Source: JBCBSZ01 sp039818945
GTDB taxonomy: Bacteria > Actinomycetota > Acidimicrobiia > Acidimicrobiales > Poriferisodalaceae
Assembly (NCBI GenBank): GCA_039818945.1
Contig: JBCBSZ010000002.1
Span: 104,658-168,657, forward strand
DNA length: 64,000 nucleotides
Direction: 5' to 3'
The notes beneath the pieces were generated by a model. The model did not search any database. It saw only the letters and a list, made by a program, of their open reading frames with translations, and was not told where the DNA came from. Numbering within the stretch: the stretch's first letter is position 1; each line of letters starts with the position of its first letter. The position numbers were made by a program, and so were the translations under genes. Below, in pieces: positions 25,196 through 34,657 of the stretch.

Positions 25196-25394
25196 CGTCT
25201 CGTCACCTCGTTCGTCGTTCCGCGACGCACCCGGACGAAAGAACACGGCGCAGGGAGCGAGTCCCCACGCCGTGTGCGTCGGCTGCGCAGCAGCGAGCCG
25301 ATGAGTCTATACGCCTCGGTCGTCGATCCGATGTGGCTCTGCGGCGGTCTTCTCGGGCCGGTCGCAGCGGTGGTGTCCGGTAGCTTCGGACCCC

Positions 25395-27158
25395 GTGCTG
25401 CGCATGTCGACCCTCTTCCTGCGGACCCTTCGCGAGGACCCCGCCGATGCCGAGATCCCCAGCCACCGCCTGCTGGTGCGGGCCGGGTACATCCGGCGGG
25501 CGGCGCCGGGCGGGTTCTCGTGGCTGCCGCTGGGCTGGCTCGTGTACCGCCGCGTCGAGCAGATCGTCCGCGAGGAGATGGACGCCGCCGGCTTCCAGGA
25601 GGTCCACTTCCCCGCCCTGCTCCCCAAGGAGCCCTACGAGGCCACCGGCCGATGGGAGGAGTACGGGGACAACATCTTCCGGATCGTCGACCGCAAGGGC
25701 GCCGACTTCCTCCTCGCCCCCACCCACGAGGAGCTGTTCACGCTGCTGGTCAAGGACCTGTACGGCTCCTACAAGGATCTGCCGCTGAGCATCTACCAGA
25801 TCCAGACGAAGTACCGCGACGAGGCCCGGCCCCGCGCCGGGCTGCTGCGGGGCCGCGAGTTCGTGATGAAGGACTCCTACAGCTTCGACCTCACCGACGA
25901 GGGGCTGCAGGCCTCCTACGACGCCCACCGGGCCGCCTACATCAGCCTCTTCGACCGGCTCGGCCTCCCCTACGTGATCGTCTCGGCCATGTCCGGCGCC
26001 ATGGGTGGCTCGGCCTCCGAGGAGTTCCTCGCCCCGATGGACGTCGGCGAGGACACCTTCGCCCGCTGCGGCGACTACGCCGCCAACGTCGAGGCCGTCG
26101 TCACGCCGGCTCCCGACCCCCTCCCCCTCGACGGGCTCCCCGAGGCCGTCGTGCACGACACGCCCGGGACGCCGACGATCGAGACCCTCGTCGACTTCGC
26201 GAACGCCGACGAGGCCACCCGCCGGGCCGACCGCGCCTGGACCGCCGCCGACACGCTCAAGAACGTCGTCGTCAAGCTCCGGCACCCCGACGGCGAGACC
26301 GAGCCGCTGGCGATCGGCGTGCCCGGCGACCGCGAGGTCGACATGAAGCGCCTCGAGGCCCAGGTCGCTCCGGCGGTGCCCGAGCCCTTCGGCGACGACG
26401 ACTTCGCCGCGCACCCCCAGCTCGCCAAGGGCTACATCGGCCCGGCCGGGATCGAGGCGGCCGGCATCCGCTACCTCGTCGACCCCCGGGTCGTCACGGG
26501 AACGAGCTGGGTCACGGGCGCCGACCGTCCCGGCAACCACGTCTTCGGGCTGGTGGCCGGCCGGGACTTCGAGCCCGCCGGCACGATCGAGGCGGCCGAG
26601 GTGCGCGACGGCGACCCGTGCCCCACCTGCGACGGAACGCTGGAGCTGGCCCGCGGGATCGAGATCGGCCACATCTTCCAGCTCGGTCGCAAGTACGCCG
26701 AGGCGCTCGACCTCAAGGTGCAGGACGAGCACGGCAAGGTCGTCACCGTGACCATGGGCTCCTACGGCGTCGGGGTCACCCGCTGCCTGGCGGCGGTCGC
26801 CGAGGCGACCTGCGACGACATCGGCCTCTGCTGGCCGCGGGAGATCGCCCCCGCCGACGTGCACGTGGTGATCGCCGGCAAGGAGGGCGGTCCCCAGCGC
26901 GACGCCGCCGAGGAGCTGGCCGCAGAGCTCGAGTCTCGCGGCGTGCGGGTGCTGCTCGACGACCGGGTCGGCGTGTCCCCAGGCGTGCGGTTCAAGGACG
27001 CCGAGCTCATCGGCGTCCCCACGATCGTCGTCGCCGGGCGGGGCCTGGCCGACGAGGAGGCGCCGACCTTCGAGGTCAAGGACCGCCGCTCGGGCGACCG
27101 GGTCGACGTGCCCGTCGCGGAGATCGCCGACCACCTCGTCGAGGTCTGCAGCGACTGA
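25395..27158 (+). CDS. proS: Prolyl-tRNA synthetase (bacterial type with editing domain)
   Basis: A 587-residue class II synthetase charging tRNA-Pro. Motif 2 region: YRDEARPRAGLLRGREFVMKD split over residues 140-160; motif 3: VTMGSYGVGVTR. Between motifs 2 and 3 lies the insertion (INS) editing domain, about residues 235-400, which clears mischarged Ala-tRNA-Pro; DTLKNVVVKLRHPDG and a GTSWVTGADRPGNHVFG region are inside it. The C-terminal anticodon-binding domain holds VHVVIAGKEGG. Starts at GTG 25395 or ATG 25404. Divergent from rimP and convergent with ispG, with six bases between stops. Confidence 0.96.
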   Translation: MLRMSTLFLRTLREDPADAEIPSHRLLVRAGYIRRAAPGGFSWLPLGWLVYRRVEQIVREEMDAAGFQEVHFPALLPKEPYEATGRWEEYGDNIFRIVDRKGADFLLAPTHEELFTLLVKDLYGSYKDLPLSIYQIQTKYRDEARPRAGLLRGREFVMKDSYSFDLTDEGLQASYDAHRAAYISLFDRLGLPYVIVSAMSGAMGGSASEEFLAPMDVGEDTFARCGDYAANVEAVVTPAPDPLPLDGLPEAVVHDTPGTPTIETLVDFANADEATRRADRAWTAADTLKNVVVKLRHPDGETEPLAIGVPGDREVDMKRLEAQVAPAVPEPFGDDDFAAHPQLAKGYIGPAGIEAAGIRYLVDPRVVTGTSWVTGADRPGNHVFGLVAGRDFEPAGTIEAAEVRDGDPCPTCDGTLELARGIEIGHIFQLGRKYAEALDLKVQDEHGKVVTVTMGSYGVGVTRCLAAVAEATCDDIGLCWPREIAPADVHVVIAGKEGGPQRDAAEELAAELESRGVRVLLDDRVGVSPGVRFKDAELIGVPTIVVAGRGLADEEAPTFEVKDRRSGDRVDVPVAEIADHLVEVCSD

Positions 27159-27164
27159 GGCAGC

Positions 27165-28364
27165 TCAGCCCTTGCGGCGGATGAGCTCCACCACCTGCTC
27201 GGAGGCGTTCACGTCGTCGCCCTGCTCCTCGATCAGCGCCGCCCGGTCGGCCTCGGCTTCGGCGGCGGCCCCCTCGTCGGCGTCGGCCATGGCGGCGTCG
27301 ATGCCGTCGGCGACGATGCGCTCGGCCCAGGTCACCAGCTCCGAGACCATCTCGTCCTCGGGCACGACCTTCACGACCTCGCCCCGCACGAACAGGTGGC
27401 CCCGCTTGCGGCCGGCGGCGATGCCCAGATCGGCACCCTTGGCCTCGCCCGGGCCGTTGACGACGCAGCCCATCACCGCCACCTGCACCGGCAGCTCCCT
27501 GCCCTCGAGCGCCTGCTGCGCCTGCTCGGCCACGGCGTAGACGTCGATCTCGGCCCGTCCGCACGACGGGCAGGCGATCAGGTCGACGCCCTTGCGCTCG
27601 CGCAGGCCCAGCGACTCGAGCAGCACGCGGCCGGCCTTGGCCTCCTCGACGGGGTCGGCGGTGAGCGAGTACCGGATCGTGTCGCCGATGCCCTCGTTGA
27701 GCAGCGTGGCGATACCGGCCGTGGCCTTGATCAGCCCGTTGGGCGGCGTGCCGGCCTCGGTGACGCCGAGGTGCAGCGGATGGTCGGTCCACTCGGACAG
27801 GAGCCGGTAGGCGGCGACCATGATCCGCACGTCGGACGCCTTGACCGAGATCTTCACGGTGTCGAAGCCGACGTCCTCGAAGTAGCCCAGCTCGCGCTTG
27901 GCGGACTCGAGCATGGCCTCGGGGGTACGGCCGTAGCGCTCCTCGATGTCGGGGTCGAGGGAGCCGAGGTTGACGCCGATGCGGATCGGCACCTCACGGT
28001 CCCTGGCCTCCTCGGCGACGGTCTTGATGTGCTCGGGCCGACGGATGTTGCCCGGGTTGAGCCGGAGGCCGTCGACACCGGCCTCGAGCGCCTCGAGCGC
28101 CCGCCGGTACTGGAAGTGGATGTCGGCGATGATCGGCACCGGGGACCGCGGGACGATCCGGGCCAGGCCCTCGGCGGCGGCCTGTTCGTTGCAGGTGCAC
28201 CGGACGATGTCGGCGCCGGCACCGGCCAGCTCGTAGATCTGGGCGAGCGTGCCGTCGACGTCGGCGGTCTTGGTGATGGTCATGGACTGCACCGTGATCG
28301 GTGCGTCGCCGCCGACCTCGACATCGCCGACGGAGATCTTGCGGGTCCTGCGTCGCTCGAACAC
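27165..28364 (-). CDS. ispG: 4-hydroxy-3-methylbut-2-enyl diphosphate synthase (flavodoxin)
   Basis: A 399-residue iron-sulfur enzyme of the MEP isoprenoid pathway, converting MEcPP to HMBPP. The TIM-barrel half has VQSMTITKTADVDGT, VRCTCNE, IADIHFQYRRAL and LRLNPGNI. The C-terminal half has the cluster cysteines in ACPSCGR and VMGCVVNGPGEAKGADLG. The last 50 residues form an acidic Ala/Glu tail beyond the usual end. Starts with GTG at 28364. It lies downstream of dxr and the site-2 protease, a common actinobacterial arrangement. Confidence 0.96.
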   Translation of the reverse strand: MFERRRTRKISVGDVEVGGDAPITVQSMTITKTADVDGTLAQIYELAGAGADIVRCTCNEQAAAEGLARIVPRSPVPIIADIHFQYRRALEALEAGVDGLRLNPGNIRRPEHIKTVAEEARDREVPIRIGVNLGSLDPDIEERYGRTPEAMLESAKRELGYFEDVGFDTVKISVKASDVRIMVAAYRLLSEWTDHPLHLGVTEAGTPPNGLIKATAGIATLLNEGIGDTIRYSLTADPVEEAKAGRVLLESLGLRERKGVDLIACPSCGRAEIDVYAVAEQAQQALEGRELPVQVAVMGCVVNGPGEAKGADLGIAAGRKRGHLFVRGEVVKVVPEDEMVSELVTWAERIVADGIDAAMADADEGAAAEAEADRAALIEEQGDDVNASEQVVELIRRKG

Positions 28365-28413
28365 GTCCCTCAGTGAACCAGGCTGCCCGGCGCACCGGAC
28401 ATCCTGGGCCCAC

Positions 28414-29652
28414 TCAGTTCAACGGGTTGGCGAGGTCGAGCCAGAGGGCGCCGAGCCCGAAGAAGACGAGCACCATGAACACCCCGTAGGCCACGGGCAG
28501 CAGCCGCTCGTAGTCGATCCGGTACCGCTCCTCGCCCTTGCGGGTGCGGACCCGCTCGTAGAGCGCCACGGCGATGTGGCCACCGTCGAGCGGGGGCAGC
28601 GGTGCGAGGTTGAAGATGCCGATGAAGATGTTGAACAGGGCGAACAGGTAGACCGCGTTCCAGACGTTGTCGCTGGCGACGTCGGCGCCGATGTCGACCA
28701 CCCCCACCACGCTCACCGGACGGCTCTCGGGGTTCTCCGTGGCGTCGTCCTCGCCCGGCGCGCTGAACACCCGACCAGCGAAGTCGGCCAGGTTGGACGG
28801 GGTGAAGAACTGGGCCACGCCCGTGACCGACTGCACGCCGAGATCGACGAACTCGGTCGCTGCGGTGGGCACGACCTCGACGATCGACACGTCGTCGATG
28901 ACGACGTCGGTGAACGTGACGCCGAGCCGGCCCTGCACGGTGCCGTCGTCGAGGGTGGCGGCGTCGAGCGTGGCGACGGTCGAGACCTCCTCGCCGTCGC
29001 GCAGGACGGTGACGTCGACGGTCTCGCCGGGCCGGGAGGAGACGACCTCCTGCAGGTCGGCCCACTCCTCGATCGGTTCGCCGGCGATCTGCACGGGCCG
29101 GTCGCCGGGCTCGATCCCGGCATCGGCCGCGGGGCTTCCCACCAGGACCCGCCCCAGCGACCAGCGATCCTCGTCGACGGTCGGTCGGCCGTAGGCCAGG
29201 AACATCGTGCCGAGCAGCAGGAACGCCACCACGAAGTGCATGAACGAGCCGGCCGACGCCACGAGGACCTGCGATCGGGTGCTCTTCGACCGGTACGTCC
29301 GATCCTCGTCCTCGGGATCGACGTCCTCGAGGTTGTTCATCCCGATGATCTTCACGTAGGCGCCGGCCCAGATGGCCTTGACGCCGAACTCGGTCTCGCC
29401 GCGGCGGAACGACCAGATCCGCGGGCCGAAGCCGAGGAAGAACTCCGTGGCCTTCATGCCCGTCCACCGGGCGGTGGCGTAGTGGCCGAGCTCGTGGAGG
29501 AAGACCACGAAGATCAGCGCCAGCACGAAGAGCAGCGCCGGCAGCGAGAACACACCGAGCAGCGCCAGCAGCGCGACGAGCACGCCCGCGCCGACGTAGT
29601 TGCCCTGTTCGGCCTCGTCGGTCGGCTGGTGACTCGCCTGGTCGTCGCTCAC
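28414..29652 (-). CDS. Site-2 metalloprotease with PDZ domain (RseP/Rip1 type)
   Basis: A 412-residue membrane zinc protease of family M50. The first membrane segment carries the HExxH site (VVFLHELGHYATARW) and the last carries the third ligand motif PPLDGGHIAV. A PDZ domain lies between about residues 165 and 260 (SPAADAGIEPGDRPVQIAGE). Four membrane segments are visible. Such proteases cut anti-sigma factors within the membrane in envelope stress; the substrate here is unknown. I chose the GTG at 29652 with GGGAAGAGAG upstream; the longer frame would overlap dxr. Located between dxr and ispG, as is usual in actinobacteria. Confidence 0.93.
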   Translation of the reverse strand: MSDDQASHQPTDEAEQGNYVGAGVLVALLALLGVFSLPALLFVLALIFVVFLHELGHYATARWTGMKATEFFLGFGPRIWSFRRGETEFGVKAIWAGAYVKIIGMNNLEDVDPEDEDRTYRSKSTRSQVLVASAGSFMHFVVAFLLLGTMFLAYGRPTVDEDRWSLGRVLVGSPAADAGIEPGDRPVQIAGEPIEEWADLQEVVSSRPGETVDVTVLRDGEEVSTVATLDAATLDDGTVQGRLGVTFTDVVIDDVSIVEVVPTAATEFVDLGVQSVTGVAQFFTPSNLADFAGRVFSAPGEDDATENPESRPVSVVGVVDIGADVASDNVWNAVYLFALFNIFIGIFNLAPLPPLDGGHIAVALYERVRTRKGEERYRIDYERLLPVAYGVFMVLVFFGLGALWLDLANPLN

Positions 29653-29680
29653 CGCTGGCTCTCTTCCCGGTCGGCGTGGT

Positions 29681-30853
29681 TCACATCGTGCCAGATCGGC
29701 GGGCCAGCTCCTCTTCGGCACAGGCGCGAGCACGTCGATCGGTGTCGATGACAACGTCGGCGGACGTCATCGGTGTTCCATCGTGCCGGTCGAGCGTGCT
29801 CTTGAGGATCTCGGCGATCTCGATCCAGCGGATCCGGCCGGCCAGGAACGCCTCGACGACCACCTCGTTCGCGGCGTTGAGCCAGGTCGGAGCGCCGTCA
29901 CCGGCCCGTGCGGCCGCGAAGGCGAGGTCGAGGCAGCCGAAGGTGTCGCGGTCGGGGGCCTCGAAATCGAGCCGGGACAGCTCGGCCCAGTCGATGCCGC
30001 CGAACGGGGTGCCGATGCGGTCGGGGTAGGCCAGCGCATAGCCGATCGGGAGCCGCATGTCGGGCAGCGAGAGCTGGGCGATCACGGCCCCGTCGGCGAA
30101 CTCGACCATCGAGTGCACGATCGACTGCGGGTGCACCACGACGTCGACGTCGTCGACGTCGACGTCGAAGAGCTCGCAGGCCTCGATGACCTCGAGGCCC
30201 TTGTTCATCAGCGTGGACGAGTCGACGGTGATCTTCGGCCCCATCGCCCACGTCGGGTGGGCCAACGCCTGCTCGACGGTGACCTCGGCCAGCTCCGCAG
30301 CGGTCCGACCGCGGAACGGGCCACCGCTGGCGGTGAGCAGCAGTCGCCGGAGCCTGCCCCGCGTCCCGTCGGCCAGATCGCCGGCCCGGAGGCACTGGTG
30401 GATGGCGCAGTGCTCGCTGTCGACCGGCACGATCTCGGCGCCGTCGGCCATCTCGGCCCGCACGACGGGCCCGGCGGCGATCAGGGACTCCTTGTTGGCC
30501 AGCGCCAGCCGGCGACCGTTGCGGACGGCGGCCAGCGTCACGGGCAACCCGGCGAATCCGACGACGCCGTTGACGACGACGTCGCTGCGGCCCGACACCT
30601 CGGCCAGCGCACCTTCGCCCGCCACCAGCTCGGTGCCGGTGGGCAGGCGCCCCGCCAGCTCGGCTGCCCGTTCGGCATCGGAGATGGCGACCACGTCGGG
30701 CCGGAACTCGGCGGCCTGCTCGGCAACGAGGTCGACGCTGCGACCTGCGGCGATGACCTCGACGCGGTAGCGGTCGTCCTCGGCACGGATGACGTCGAGG
30801 GTCTGCGTGCCGATCGAGCCCGTCGACCCGATGACGGCGACCGACGTGGTCAC
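29681..30853 (-). CDS. dxr: 1-deoxy-D-xylulose 5-phosphate reductoisomerase
   Basis: A 390-residue enzyme of the MEP pathway converting DXP to MEP with NADPH. Motifs: VAVIGSTGSIGTQTLDVIR at the N-terminus, ALANKESLIAAG, VPVDSEHCAIHQCL, LTASGGPFRGR and MGPKITVDSSTLMNKGLE, which together hold the metal and substrate ligands. Full length. Seven bases follow the cdsA stop, so cdsA-dxr-protease-ispG probably form one transcript. Confidence 0.97.
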   Translation of the reverse strand: MTTSVAVIGSTGSIGTQTLDVIRAEDDRYRVEVIAAGRSVDLVAEQAAEFRPDVVAISDAERAAELAGRLPTGTELVAGEGALAEVSGRSDVVVNGVVGFAGLPVTLAAVRNGRRLALANKESLIAAGPVVRAEMADGAEIVPVDSEHCAIHQCLRAGDLADGTRGRLRRLLLTASGGPFRGRTAAELAEVTVEQALAHPTWAMGPKITVDSSTLMNKGLEVIEACELFDVDVDDVDVVVHPQSIVHSMVEFADGAVIAQLSLPDMRLPIGYALAYPDRIGTPFGGIDWAELSRLDFEAPDRDTFGCLDLAFAAARAGDGAPTWLNAANEVVVEAFLAGRIRWIEIAEILKSTLDRHDGTPMTSADVVIDTDRRARACAEEELARRSGTM

Positions 30854-30860
30854 CTCGTCG

Positions 30861-32450
30861 TCAGACCATGGTGCCGACCGGCGCGAGGTCGAGCGCCAGC
30901 AGCATCAGCCACACGGTCGGCAGGGCGAACAACAGCCCGTCGAATCGATCGAGGAAGCCACCGTGCCCCGGCAGGACCGAGCCCATGTCCTTGACCTCGA
31001 GGTCCCGCTTCACCAGGGACTCGGCGAGATCGCCGATGGGGGCGGCGATGGCGATCGCGACGCCGATGAGCAGCGCATCGAGGAGCTGGTCGACCGGAGC
31101 GATGCCGCCGATGGCCGACAGCAGGCCGAGGCCCAGGACCGCGGCCGCCATGCCCCCGATGAGGCCCTCCCAGGTCTTGTTGGGCGAGATCTCGGGCGAG
31201 AGGTGCGATCGACCGGCGACCCGGCCGACCGCGTAGGCGCCGACGTCGTGGGCGACGGTGCCCACCACCGCGGCGATGAACGCACCCGTGCCATGGGTGC
31301 CGCGCAGGAGGAGGGAGGCGAAGGAGGCGCCGACGCCGATCCACAGCACGCCCGCGAGCGTCACGGACACGCCGAACAGCGGCTTGTCGACCGGTTCGAT
31401 GACGTAGGTGGCGAAGGCGAAGAGCACGAGGAGCGCGAGCACGATCGGGTAGGCGGCGGCGCCCTTCCAGTAGGTGCCGAGGATCACGCCACCCGTGGCG
31501 ACCAGGCCGAGGAGGTGGGCCGGGCGGTGCCCGGCACGGCGCAGCGTCGTGAACAGCTCGGCCTGGGCCAGCACGGCGAGGAAGGCGACCAGGGCCACGA
31601 CGCCGCCCGGAGGAGCGAACGACAACAGACCGAACAGCAGCGCCGCCAACGCCACGCCGCTCACGATCGCCATCGGCAGGTCGCGGCCGGCATCGTCGCG
31701 CGCCGGGAGGTCGGTGGTGCCCACCTCGGGCTCCTGCCAGACGCCGGTGGTGGTGGGGGGCGTGGTCGAACCGATCCGAACCGGCTCGGGCTCGGACTCG
31801 GTGGTGCCGTCGGACCAGACGGGGCGCGGGGCATCCATGGCGGTCCAGGCGTCGAGCGACTCCTCGTCGCCGACGGCGTCGGTGCGCCGGAAGGCGACCC
31901 CCGGCTCGGGGGCCGGTTCGGGCTCGTCGGCGCCGAGCTGGAGCACGCCGGTGGCCGGCTCGGTCCAGTGCGGCAGCGGACCGGTGGCGTCGTCGGCCGT
32001 CTCGTCGAAGCGGAAGGCGGGCACCCCGTCGGCGTCCGCGGCCTCGTCGTCGGCGCCCTCCTCGACCGGCGGCGCCAGCGAGATCACGTCGGCGGCCGCG
32101 TCCTCCACCTCGTCGACCTCGTCGACGTCGAGCTCCTCGACGACGGGCTCGTCGGGGGCGGGGAGCGAGGTCGGAGCCGGGGGCGGGGTGGGATCCCGGG
32201 GCGGCTCCGGCGACGCGTCGGGTGCGTCCGGTGCGTCGGAGAACAGCTCGGAGGTCTCGCCCGGGAGCAGGTCGGGCACGTTGCTGAAAAGGCCCTCGGC
32301 CTCGCCGGGCTCCAGGTCGGGGACGTCGCCGAAGAGCGAGCTCCCCGTGGTCGACGAGGTGTCCTCGGGGTCGAAGCGGAAGACCGGCCCGTCGTCGGCC
32401 GCATCGTCATCGTCTGCGTTGGGCGGCCGGAAGCCACGGTCCTGGTCCAT
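30861..32450 (-). CDS. cdsA: Phosphatidate cytidylyltransferase with long acidic N-terminal extension
   Basis: A 529-residue protein. The C-terminal 265 residues are the polytopic CDP-diacylglycerol synthase, making CDP-DAG for phospholipids. Its signature is complete: PNKTWEGLIGG, then LVKRDLEVKDMGSVLPGHGG and FLDRFDGLLFALP. The first 265 residues are hydrophilic, very acidic and Pro rich, with a repeated motif (LFGDVPDLEPGE, LFSNVPDLLPGE, LFSDAPD). No known domain is seen there; it should lie in the cytoplasm before the first membrane segment. The start ATG at 32450 has GGAGGTAGGC upstream. Typical CdsA proteins are about 270-300 residues, so the extension is unusual. Confidence 0.93.
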   Translation of the reverse strand: MDQDRGFRPPNADDDDAADDGPVFRFDPEDTSSTTGSSLFGDVPDLEPGEAEGLFSNVPDLLPGETSELFSDAPDAPDASPEPPRDPTPPPAPTSLPAPDEPVVEELDVDEVDEVEDAAADVISLAPPVEEGADDEAADADGVPAFRFDETADDATGPLPHWTEPATGVLQLGADEPEPAPEPGVAFRRTDAVGDEESLDAWTAMDAPRPVWSDGTTESEPEPVRIGSTTPPTTTGVWQEPEVGTTDLPARDDAGRDLPMAIVSGVALAALLFGLLSFAPPGGVVALVAFLAVLAQAELFTTLRRAGHRPAHLLGLVATGGVILGTYWKGAAAYPIVLALLVLFAFATYVIEPVDKPLFGVSVTLAGVLWIGVGASFASLLLRGTHGTGAFIAAVVGTVAHDVGAYAVGRVAGRSHLSPEISPNKTWEGLIGGMAAAVLGLGLLSAIGGIAPVDQLLDALLIGVAIAIAAPIGDLAESLVKRDLEVKDMGSVLPGHGGFLDRFDGLLFALPTVWLMLLALDLAPVGTMV

Positions 32451-32532
32451 GCCTACCTCCTCACGTGGCGCCCCCACCGTAGGCGCCGGGGATGCGCGAA
32501 ACGGGGTTCCCCCGCTCCGCGCGGACGGTGGG

Positions 32533-33099
32533 TCAGATCTCGAGGAGCTCGCGCTCCTTGGCCTCGAGCTGCTGGTCGATCTGCTCGACGTGCTGCTGGG
32601 TGAGCTTGTCGAGCTCCTTCTCGGCCCAGTCGAGGTCGTCGGCGGAGATGTCGCCGTCCTTCTCGAGATCGATCAGGTCGGATCGGGCGGCCCGCCGGGC
32701 GTTGCGCACGGCGATGCGACCGTCCTCGGCCATGTTCTTCACGACCCGGACGAGCTCCTTGCGCCGCTCCTCGGTGAGGGGCGGGAACGCGAGCCGCAGC
32801 ACGTTGCCGTCGTTCGACGGGTTCATGCCCAGGTTCGAGTCGCGGATCGCCTTCTCGATGGCGTCCATCGAGCCCTTGTCGAACGGGGAGACGACGAGCA
32901 GCCGCGCCTCCGGCACGCTGAAGCTGGCCAGCTGCTGCAGCGGCACGTCGGCGCCGTAGTACGAGACCATGATCCGCTCGAGCAGCGCGGGCGAGGCCCG
33001 GCCGGTCCGGATGGTCGCGAACTCCGACTGGGCGTGCTCGACCGCCTTGTTCATCTTCTCGTCGGCTTCGAGGTGCAGGGCTTCGACGAGTTCGCTCAT
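32533..33099 (-). CDS. frr: Ribosome recycling factor
   Basis: A 188-residue three-helix-bundle protein that splits post-termination ribosomes with EF-G. Recognised from MNKAVEHAQSEFATIRTGRA, the PLQQLASFSVPEARLL beta region, and LTEERRKELVRVVKNMAEDG then VRNARRAARSDL. The start ATG at 33099 overlaps the pyrH stop as ATGA. Confidence 0.97.
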   Translation of the reverse strand: MSELVEALHLEADEKMNKAVEHAQSEFATIRTGRASPALLERIMVSYYGADVPLQQLASFSVPEARLLVVSPFDKGSMDAIEKAIRDSNLGMNPSNDGNVLRLAFPPLTEERRKELVRVVKNMAEDGRIAVRNARRAARSDLIDLEKDGDISADDLDWAEKELDKLTQQHVEQIDQQLEAKERELLEI

Positions 33100-33824
33100 C
33101 GCACCAGCGTACCGACCGGCTTGCCCTCGAGGATGGCTCGCACGTTCCCGGGCCCGAGGAGGTCGAAGATCGCGATCGGGAGCTCGTTGTCCATGCACAG
33201 CGCGATGGCGGCGGCGTCCATGACCTTGAGGCCCTTGCTCAGCACGTCGATGAACGACACCTCGTCGAGCTTCGTGGCGTCGGGATCGAGCTTCGGGTCG
33301 GCGGTGTAGACGCCGTCGACACCGGAGTGGGTGCCCTTGAGCACGGCGCCGGCCTCGATCTCGTTGGCCCGCAGCGCGGCGGCCGTGTCGGTCGTGAAGT
33401 ACGGGTTGCCCGACCCGGCGGCGAAGACGACGACCCGGCCCTTCTCGAGGTGCCGGATGGCGCGACGCCGGATGTAGGGCTCGGCGATCTGCGCCATGTG
33501 GATGGCGGACTGCACCCGGGTCGGCTGTCCCTGGCGTTCGAGGGAGTCCTGGAGGGCGAGGGCGTTGATGACCGTGGCGAGCATGCCCATGTAGTCGGAC
33601 TGGGCGCGGTCCATGCCCGCACCCGATCCGGTCATGCCCCGCCAGATGTTGCCGCCGCCGACGACGACGGCGACGTCGACGCCGAGCCCCTGGCGGACGT
33701 CGACGATCTCCGCCGCGAGGCGGTCGACCACGCGCCCGTCGATGGAGTAGCCGGACTCGTCGGCGAGCGCCTCACCCGACAGCTTGAGGACGACGCGACT
33801 CCACGTCGGCGCCGCGTCGGCCAC
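33096..33824 (-). CDS. pyrH: Uridylate kinase
   Basis: A 242-residue amino-acid-kinase-fold UMP kinase making UDP. VVLKLSGEALADE, VVVGGGNIWRGMTG, MDRAQSDYMGMLATVINALA and FTTDTAAALRANEIEA are present, with the later VDGVYTADPKLDPDA loop. The GTG start overlaps the tsf stop by one base. Order rpsB-tsf-pyrH-frr is conserved. Confidence 0.97.
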   Translation of the reverse strand: MADAAPTWSRVVLKLSGEALADESGYSIDGRVVDRLAAEIVDVRQGLGVDVAVVVGGGNIWRGMTGSGAGMDRAQSDYMGMLATVINALALQDSLERQGQPTRVQSAIHMAQIAEPYIRRRAIRHLEKGRVVVFAAGSGNPYFTTDTAAALRANEIEAGAVLKGTHSGVDGVYTADPKLDPDATKLDEVSFIDVLSKGLKVMDAAAIALCMDNELPIAIFDLLGPGNVRAILEGKPVGTLVR

Positions 33825-34618
33825 TAGGAGCCGATCTCGGTCTGACCGAAGCGCACCAGCTCGGCGCCGTCGAGCAGCTTCTCGATCGTCACCTTCTGGT
33901 CGCGCACGTAGGCCTGTTCGAGGAGGACGACCTCCTTGAAGAACCCGCCGAGGCGCCCCTCGACGATCTTGGGGAGCGCCGCCTCGGGCTTGCCCTCGTT
34001 GCGGCTGATCGTCTCGAGCGTCTCGCGCTCGGCGGCGACCACGTCCTCGGGCACGTCCTCGCGACGGACGTACTTCGGCCGGTCGAACGAGACGTGCATG
34101 GCGATGTTCTTCACCAGGTCGGCATCGCCGCCGGCGAGCTCGACGAGCACGCCGTTGACGCCGCGGCCGTCCTGGGAGTGCAGGTAGCCACCGACGGTGT
34201 GGCCGTCGGTCGCACCGAAGTGGACGACGTCACCGACCTCGATGTGCTCCTTGAGGGTGACCCGCATGTCCTCGATGCGGCCGGCGAAGCCGGCAGCCGC
34301 GTCCGGACCCCCGGCGGCGATGGCGTCGGCCATCTCCTGCACCAGGGCGACGAAGTCGTCGCTCTTGGCGACGAAGTCGGTCTCGCACTTGAGCTGCACG
34401 ACCGCTCCGGCGCCGTCGGCGATCGCCATGGCGACCGTGCCCTGCGCGTTCTCGCGGTCCGAGCGCCCGGCCATCTTGGCGAGGCCCTTCTCCCGCAGCC
34501 ACTTCGCCGCCGCCTCGGCGTCGCCGTCGTTCTCCTGGAGGGCCTTCTTCGCGTCCATCATCCCGGCCCCGCTCGCCTTGCGCAGCGCCTGGACGTCCTT
34601 CGCGGTGAACTCCGCCAT
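33824..34618 (-). CDS. tsf: Elongation factor Ts
   Basis: A 264-residue guanine nucleotide exchange factor of EF-Tu. The N-terminal UBA-like domain (VQALRKASGAGMMDAKKAL) is followed by the core with LKCETDFVAKSDDF, which inserts at the EF-Tu nucleotide site. GKPEAALPKIVEGRLGGFFK is in the C-terminal part. ATG start, 39 bases after rpsB. Confidence 0.97.
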   Translation of the reverse strand: MAEFTAKDVQALRKASGAGMMDAKKALQENDGDAEAAAKWLREKGLAKMAGRSDRENAQGTVAMAIADGAGAVVQLKCETDFVAKSDDFVALVQEMADAIAAGGPDAAAGFAGRIEDMRVTLKEHIEVGDVVHFGATDGHTVGGYLHSQDGRGVNGVLVELAGGDADLVKNIAMHVSFDRPKYVRREDVPEDVVAAERETLETISRNEGKPEAALPKIVEGRLGGFFKEVVLLEQAYVRDQKVTIEKLLDGAELVRFGQTEIGS

Positions 34619-34657
34619 CTGTGGTCTCGTCCGTTTCCGTGTGTGTGCGTGTGGGTG

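Noticed and set aside
30861..32450. CdsA extension considered as a separate gene fused by error
   Set aside because: The frame is continuous, has a good ribosome site only at its beginning, and shows no stop or shift before the membrane part.
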